Source: Akebia trifoliata (taxonomy: Eukaryota > Streptophyta > Magnoliopsida > Ranunculales > Lardizabalaceae). From it: a DNA stretch of 64,000 bases. The stretch spans positions 11,198,679-11,262,678 of the forward strand of contig CM030705.1 in assembly GCA_017979445.1 (NCBI GenBank), in the 5' to 3' direction. Below, in pieces: positions 58,866-64,000 of the stretch (the stretch's first letter is position 1; every line of letters starts with the position of its first letter). The position numbers and the translations under genes were made by a program. Under the pieces are notes generated by a model. The model saw nothing but the letters and a program-made list of their open reading frames with translations, had not been told where the DNA came from and did no database searches.

Positions 58866-60851
58866 AGTGCAAGTGGATCGCAAAACTTTTGAGCTGAAGA
58901 CGAAGCAGATTAAGAATTGAAGAGTTTTGAGGTGCTGGAGAGGCATAAAGGGCTATCATCGGTGCTGCTGCTGCAGAAGGAGGGGCCTTTGTGGTTGTCT
59001 TCTTCGTTATTAGAAACTTGCTCAACTTCTAGAGAGAAGCCTCTGAAGGCCAGCTCAAAAGTTGAAGGAAGAACCATTCTGGCGCTAGGAGAAGAGAATG
59101 GAGTTGGTAGATATGTGAATATTCAGGTGCTTACTGACAGGGGCTGGGTGAAACCTCTATTTATCCCAGGAGGGTTGGGTGATTCAAGTTGGACAGATCT
59201 TTCAATCACCTTGTCACGTATCTGGCAAAGGGAAGGAAATAATGAACCATTCTGTAGGTGAGAAGGAAGAGGAGTTGCATGTGCCTATGGTTGGTGTGTG
59301 GGGTGAAGAGCTAGAGTGTAGCCCGAAAGTACTAAGTGGTGAGGAAGATTTCATCTTTTGGTTTTTGGAGGGGTCAGTAGTTTGTGAATCGTTGTCTCCG
59401 TGTGCAAACTGAGGTGATTGGCTTATCAACCTGAAGAAAGCTGTGCCTAGAGCTGCGAAGAGCCAGATTTTAAAATGGGAGGCGACAAGATGTGTGTTGT
59501 TGGCTAAGAACAGAGCAGTTGCGGGGTGATTGTGGAATTGCTGGAAATCTCTTGCAATGGGGTTTTAATCCAATTGAAACCCTGGTTTGCGTTGATAAAC
59601 TGTCTCCCCTCTTGGAGAGAACCAAACTTGTGGGTAGAAATCTTGGGACTACCCTTTCACTTGTGGTCAAATTAGGTTTTCAAAGCAACAAGAGATAGAT
59701 TGGGTGGTTTTTTGGAAGTCGAGTCTTAGGTGTTGAAGTTGAAGGAACTTTCTAGGTCAAGGTTGAGGGCCAGAGTTGCTCCTAGTAAAATACCCAAAAC
59801 TATGGTTATTGATGCGGATGGCTTTAGCTACCAGGTGGGTCTGAGAGTTAGTGGAAAAGGAATTGGTGAAGCAGCTGGTTGTGTCAATTTCATGGGAATG
59901 GGAATCTAGGGTTTTGAACAAAGGGCTTGTTCGAGGTCTCAAAGGGACATGTTTTCGTTTCAGGACAAGGAGGATGAGTTGTTGCAGATAGAACTGTCGA
60001 AGTTGCAGGTTGGGGAAGACGACCCTAGTGGTAGCAATTTTGGTGTGGGTTTAGCAAAGGAGGGAAGGAATTTTTAAATTTTGTGAATTCTAATTTAGAG
60101 TCACGTGTTGTCTCTCACGTGTCCAACTCCTTAGAGTTTGTGGGTTTAATGTTCCCGAGGACTTGGACCCTAAGGTATGTTCATAGCCCATGGGCCAAGA
60201 TCGCATGGGAGTAGTGGGGGTCAACCTAGGTTTTAATCCGTTGGGCCTGGACTACGAGGACTTGGAGATTGGGTCAGATTTTGTGGGCCATAGGGAGAAG
60301 CTTGTGTTTTGTTTAGTTGTGCGAACAAGGTCTTTAAGCCCAATCCCACACCTCTTTTTTCCTAAATCTCCACTTCCAGAAGAGTTCTGAGGGGAGCTGT
60401 TTTCTTTTCTACCCTCCTTCGTTTGTGCTTCTTGCGAAAGGTGGTGGAGTTGGCCAATAGTTCTAGTTTGGCAGACTACAAGTTGGGGGTGGCTTCCAAT
60501 CTCCAGCTTCTTAAGTGGTTAAGGGGTGTTCCGTAGGGATCTTGTCTTCGTTTGGGCTTGGCCTCAAGTTCCCATTGGATTCTCAAGGAGGAGTTGCTAA
60601 AGCTTGAGCTCTTGAAGTTGGTAGAGCTTCCTTTTGTTCCAACTGCGACATAGTTAGGCCCTTGTGGGGGCTCGGAAATTACACTCAGGCCCTTCTCTCT
60701 GTCGTTAGGGGAGGGACGAGAGCTAGCGACTGTCGTGGCTCCTTTCTCTCGTTACAAGCCTATCGAGGATAATTTGGGTGAGTTGAGGAGTCAATTTCTG
60801 TCAAACATGCTGGAGGTTGGTCTTATGGTGGGAGTAACCCTGGAGAAACTA

Positions 60852-61739
60852 GGGGCCTGTTTGGATACCAGGAGCAGAACTACTGTTCCAAAGAACAGGA
60901 GCTGAAGTACTCTGTGGAGGAGGTGGAAAAGTAATTATGTGCAGAAAGGGCGTTTGGCAATCAATTCTGTGAAGTACTGGCAGAAGTACTTTTGTGCTGG
61001 AAGTTTGTTTGGGAACCATACTGACTTCTCATAACTTCTAGAAAAAAAGATCAGAATACCCTTATATTATACTAGTTACTGTTTTTTGTCTTTTAGTGTC
61101 ATAATATGCCTTCAAACTATACTGTTTTTGACATTTTAACTATAAATATTAATATAATATAATATAATAAATATTAATATAATATAATATAATATTTTAA
61201 ATATTAAATATTAATATAATGTGTTTAAATCCATTATACTCAAAATTTAAAAAAAAAATTGACAAACTGTTTTTTAGTGTCATAATATGCCTTCAAACTA
61301 TATTGTTTTTGACATTTTAATTATAAATATTAATATAATATAATATAATATAATATAATATAATAAATATTAATATAATATAATATAATATTTTAAATAT
61401 TAAATATTAATATAATGTGTTTAAATCCATTATACTCAAAATTAAAAAAAATTTAAATATTAATAAAGGTTTCTTTTGTTTGATTTAAGGGCAAATGAAT
61501 TAGGAATATTTTCATGAAAATTAATAAAGTTAAGGGTATTTTGGTAAAACGAACCGTTAAATTTTGACTCCCCGCAAAATGAGTTTTGAGAAATAGGTTT
61601 TCTCGACTTTTTCACAAAGTTATTTCTTGCTCTTGCGCGGAGTAACTCTTCGAAGGAGTTGTTCATCCAAACGCATCCAAACGAATTCTAACTCCCCGCA
61701 AGAGTCAGAAGTAGCCAAGGAGTCCTATCTAAACGCCTA
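60852..61739. mobile_element. PIF/Harbinger-like element nested in LINE ORF1
   Basis: Ends GGGGCCTGTTTGGATACC and TATCTAAACGCCTA in inverted orientation, flanked by the trinucleotide CTA (60849-60851, 61740-61742). Arms share GAACAGGAG and AGAAGT-type motifs. The centre holds a tandem duplication of about 185 bp. No transposase. Confidence 0.6.
61079..61450. repeat. Tandem duplication of about 185 bp with TAATA arrays
   Basis: Two near-identical direct units, each starting TTTTTTAGTGTCATAATATG or close, with ATTAATATAATATAATATAA pentamer arrays of different length. Lies inside the PIF-like element. Confidence 0.8.
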
Positions 61740-62136
61740 CTAGGTTTTTAGATGGTAGCCTTGCTGAATTTGGCCTGCAAAACCAACAAGGAGGTTAGTT
61801 ATTGCATGAAAGGAAAAGTGACTTGTTGGTAGGATGTGCTCATGACCAAATCCTTGGTGCCTTCAGAATTTTTGGATAGTTTAGAGGGTGGAATTGCTCA
61901 AGGAGTGGATGGTTCTTCAAAGAAGTTGTTGGAATTGGTCTCATGTCCATGAGACTTTGGTAGTGTTGAAGGTGCTGAACCCAACCCGCAAGAGTATTCT
62001 CTAGAGGTGTCATCTGTGTCGAGTAAGAAAAAAGCTAGAAGGCTATGAGAAGTGCAAGAGTTGTAGAGAGATGTTGAGGAATTCCCGTTGAAATCCACTT
62101 ACACTAGGAGGGCATGGAGAAGATTAGTGGTGAACA

Positions 62137-64000
62137 ATGTTTGTTAAAATTGTCTCATGGAATGTTCGTGGTTTGAATGACTGAACCAAAAAAGCATCTG
62201 TGAAGGCTTTTCTACGCCTTGAAGTTCCCCACGTGGCGGTTTTACAAGAATCTATTTTGGAGTTAGTAGATGACTCCATCATCAAAGATTTGTGGGGTAT
62301 TTGTGATAAGGGTAGGAGCTGTCTTCCATCAATTTGCACGTCCAAGGGAGTTATAGTCTTGTGGAATAAGAAGTATTTGGAGGTAGTAGATGAATTAATA
62401 GGGGCATTCACTATCTTAGTGCTTTGCAAGCTAGTGGGGATGATTTTCTTTGGGTTTCTACTGGAGTTTATGGTCCTACCTGTCATAGTAAATGGCCTCA
62501 ATTCAAGGATGGGTTATAAGTAGGGTGTCAATGGATAACCAAAATCCAAATCTGAATCCGAATTCGAATTCGAAAAATCGGATATTATCCAAAACTTTCG
62601 GATATCGGATATCGGATTCGAATGTTATTTTAACATTCAAATGAGTTTCGGATACGAATTCAGATGTTACGAAATCTGATTCGATAATATCCGCTCCAAA
62701 TTGAATATATGTGTTACGTATTCATGTTACACAACAAAACTTATATATGTATATCTTATAGTGTATTCATGTTACACAATCAAATTTTATTTTCAAAGTT
62801 ATCTTTTCTCTCAACATAAACCTAAGAACCAACAGCAGCCAACAGGTGGGTTTCGTCGTTTCAACCATGCGAGCTTCGTAGCCACCTTCTTCTCCGGCGG
62901 CCGACAAGCATCAAGCTAAGTACTTTCTCTCTCTCTCTCTCACTCACACACACACACACAGTAAAACCCTTTTTTTTATCTTCAAAATCCATTGGCTTCA
63001 ATTTCAATCAAATAATCTTGATTTAGTTTTTGAAAATCTAGTTCTTTAAGTTGATGTAAAAAATACTTGATGTTTTAATTTTTTATCATTTTTTTTTCAA
63101 AAATTAAAATTTATTTGATTTTAAGACTGAAATAGATTAAAGATTTTGAAAAAAATAGGAAAATCGATTTGGTTTTTACAGATTTGTAGGGTTTTTATCG
63201 AATCAGATATCCAATATATTTTTCAAATTCGAATTCGGATATCAATATTTTTTTTTCGGATTCGAATTTGGATATAGCACTATCTGATCGGATATCTATC
63301 CGTTGATAGCCCTAGCTAAGATGTCAATGCTCGTTAGGATTCGCCTTGGTGCATTGGGGGTGATTTCAATTTGATCCGCTTCTCTTTCGATAAGATGGGG
63401 GGCTTGAGGTTTATTAGCCGTATGAGGAATTTTGGGGATTCTGTTAGCAGGAATGGGCTTCTAGACTTACCGTTGTGTGGATGACAATTTACCTGGTCCA
63501 ATGGACAAGGGGTTTCAGTTTTGAAGAAGTTGGATAGGTTCTTTATCACTATGGATAGGGAAGAATATTTTGGCAATATCATTCAAGAATCGATTCCCAA
63601 TACAACTTTGGATCACTGTCCTATCTGCTTGAAAGCAGGCGGGTTCATAAATCATCCAATACCCTTCAGGTTCGAAAATATGTGGTTGCTGCATCCAAAT
63701 TTCAAGGATTTGGTCCAATCTTAGTGGAATGATATGTATTTTGAGGGGAAAACAAGGGTGGTCTTTCGAAATAAACTCAAAGCATTGAAAGAGATTCTAA
63801 AAAAGTGGAACAAAGATTATTTTGGGCGAGTGGACTCCAAGCTTAAGGAGCTAATGATTGAGATCAATGTCATGGGTAGGAATGAAAAATGGGATAAGTT
63901 GGATAGGGAAAGGAGAACAAGAAGGGAAGATCTTCGTCCGGAATTCTAAAGCTTGGTAGCAATGAATGAAATTTCTTGGAAACAGAAGGTGAGAGTAAAA
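62137..64000 (+). pseudogene. LINE ORF2 endonuclease part
   Basis: Starts MFVKIVSWNVRGLND and hits a TGA. It continues VKAFLRLEVPHVAVLQES (the catalytic Glu of the APE-type endonuclease), is interrupted by the nested hAT-like element, then resumes GDFNLIRFSFDKMGG (GDFN motif), LDRFFITMD, and TLDHCPI, where active copies have SDH. Further stops occur in PLCG*QFTW and after REDLRPEF. The sequence leaves the window in the linker before reverse transcriptase (NEISWKQKVRVK). Dead copy of moderate age. Confidence 0.85.
62521..63314. mobile_element. hAT-like (TAGGGTGTCAATGGATA) element nested in LINE ORF2
   Basis: 794 bp, ends TAGGGTGTCAATGGATA and TATCCGTTGATAGCCCTA, with GGATATCGGATATCGGATTC motifs repeated in both arms. 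No clean 8-bp duplication. The centre (62830-62960) has a GC-richer block (CTCCGGCGGCCGACAAG) and CT/CA microsatellites, unlike the arms. Confidence 0.62.

Larger units (their letters stand above)
58866..62136 (+). pseudogene. LINE ORF1 (DUF4283 / gag-like) remnant
   Basis: 58866-59261 reads LVQVDRKTFELKTKQ and, after a frameshift, GPLWLSSSLLE ... GRYVNIQVLTDRGW ... PLFIPGG, the DUF4283-type domain of plant LINE ORF1. A later piece near 59600-59700 reads WVEILGLPFHLW and then RLGGFLEVE, normally followed by a zinc knuckle. The C-terminal part resumes after the nested element and ends STYTRRAWRRLVVNNV at about 62134. Many stops and frameshifts. ORF1 binds element RNA in active copies. Confidence 0.72.
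58866..64000 (+). mobile_element. Broken L1-type LINE, continuing past the window
   Basis: ORF1 remnants from about 58866 and ORF2 from 62137 read in order on the plus strand, as in plant L1 elements. Two DNA elements are nested in it (60852-61739 in ORF1, 62521-63314 in ORF2). The 5' end is not defined; the reverse-transcriptase domain should lie beyond 64000. Confidence 0.82.

Noticed and set aside
62124..62501. Minus-strand 125-residue frame
   Set aside because: Lies opposite the LINE endonuclease sequence, which explains the region.

Overview
The window is nuclear DNA of a flowering plant. It is AT-rich, genes have GT-AG introns, and the coding content is plant-typical: UGT85A-type glycosyltransferases, a WIP-type C2H2 zinc-finger factor, a plastid DnaJ and a mitochondrion-targeted basic protein. 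Most of the rest is transposon sequence. The species cannot be fixed from the sequence; the gene set fits an angiosperm outside the grasses.

Layout. 1-360: 3' end of a forward UGT85A-like gene. 0.8-8.5 kb: a decayed Ty1/copia element (1726-6464), a candidate tRNA-derived SINE (6946-7174) and two copies of a CACTA-type MITE. 8.8-13.3 kb: runs of palindromic MITEs, each set in (TA)n tracts. 16.4-30.7 kb: two UGT85A paralogues on the minus strand. Gene 2 is 17531-19087 with a 96-bp intron. Gene 3 is 26125-30146; its intron, at the same position, has grown to about 2.5 kb by insertions. Gene 2 has a PIF/Harbinger-like element two bases past its stop codon, and two Mutator-like foldback elements (one split by a hAT-like element) just upstream of its TATA-like box. 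22.5-25.4 kb is a decayed copy of the segment 40.3-43.0 kb and carries a broken piece of the DnaJ gene. 34.4-36.1 kb: the WIP-type zinc-finger gene. 42.6-49.4 kb: an intact seven-coding-exon chloroplast DnaJ (DJA5/DJA6-like) gene, with a probable untranslated exon near 52.5 kb. 55.5-56.3 kb: an intronless gene for a mitochondrion-targeted basic protein, possibly mL40. 58.9-64.0 kb: a broken L1-type LINE with two nested DNA elements, running off the right edge.

How it works together. The three UGT85A genes look like part of a local family that transfers glucose from UDP-glucose to small hydroxylated metabolites; substrates cannot be read from sequence. The other three genes are unrelated single genes. 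I saw no unknown gene system. The unusual content is in transposon architecture: many insertions have readable target-site duplications, and several sit in introns, core promoters or 3' ends where they could alter expression.
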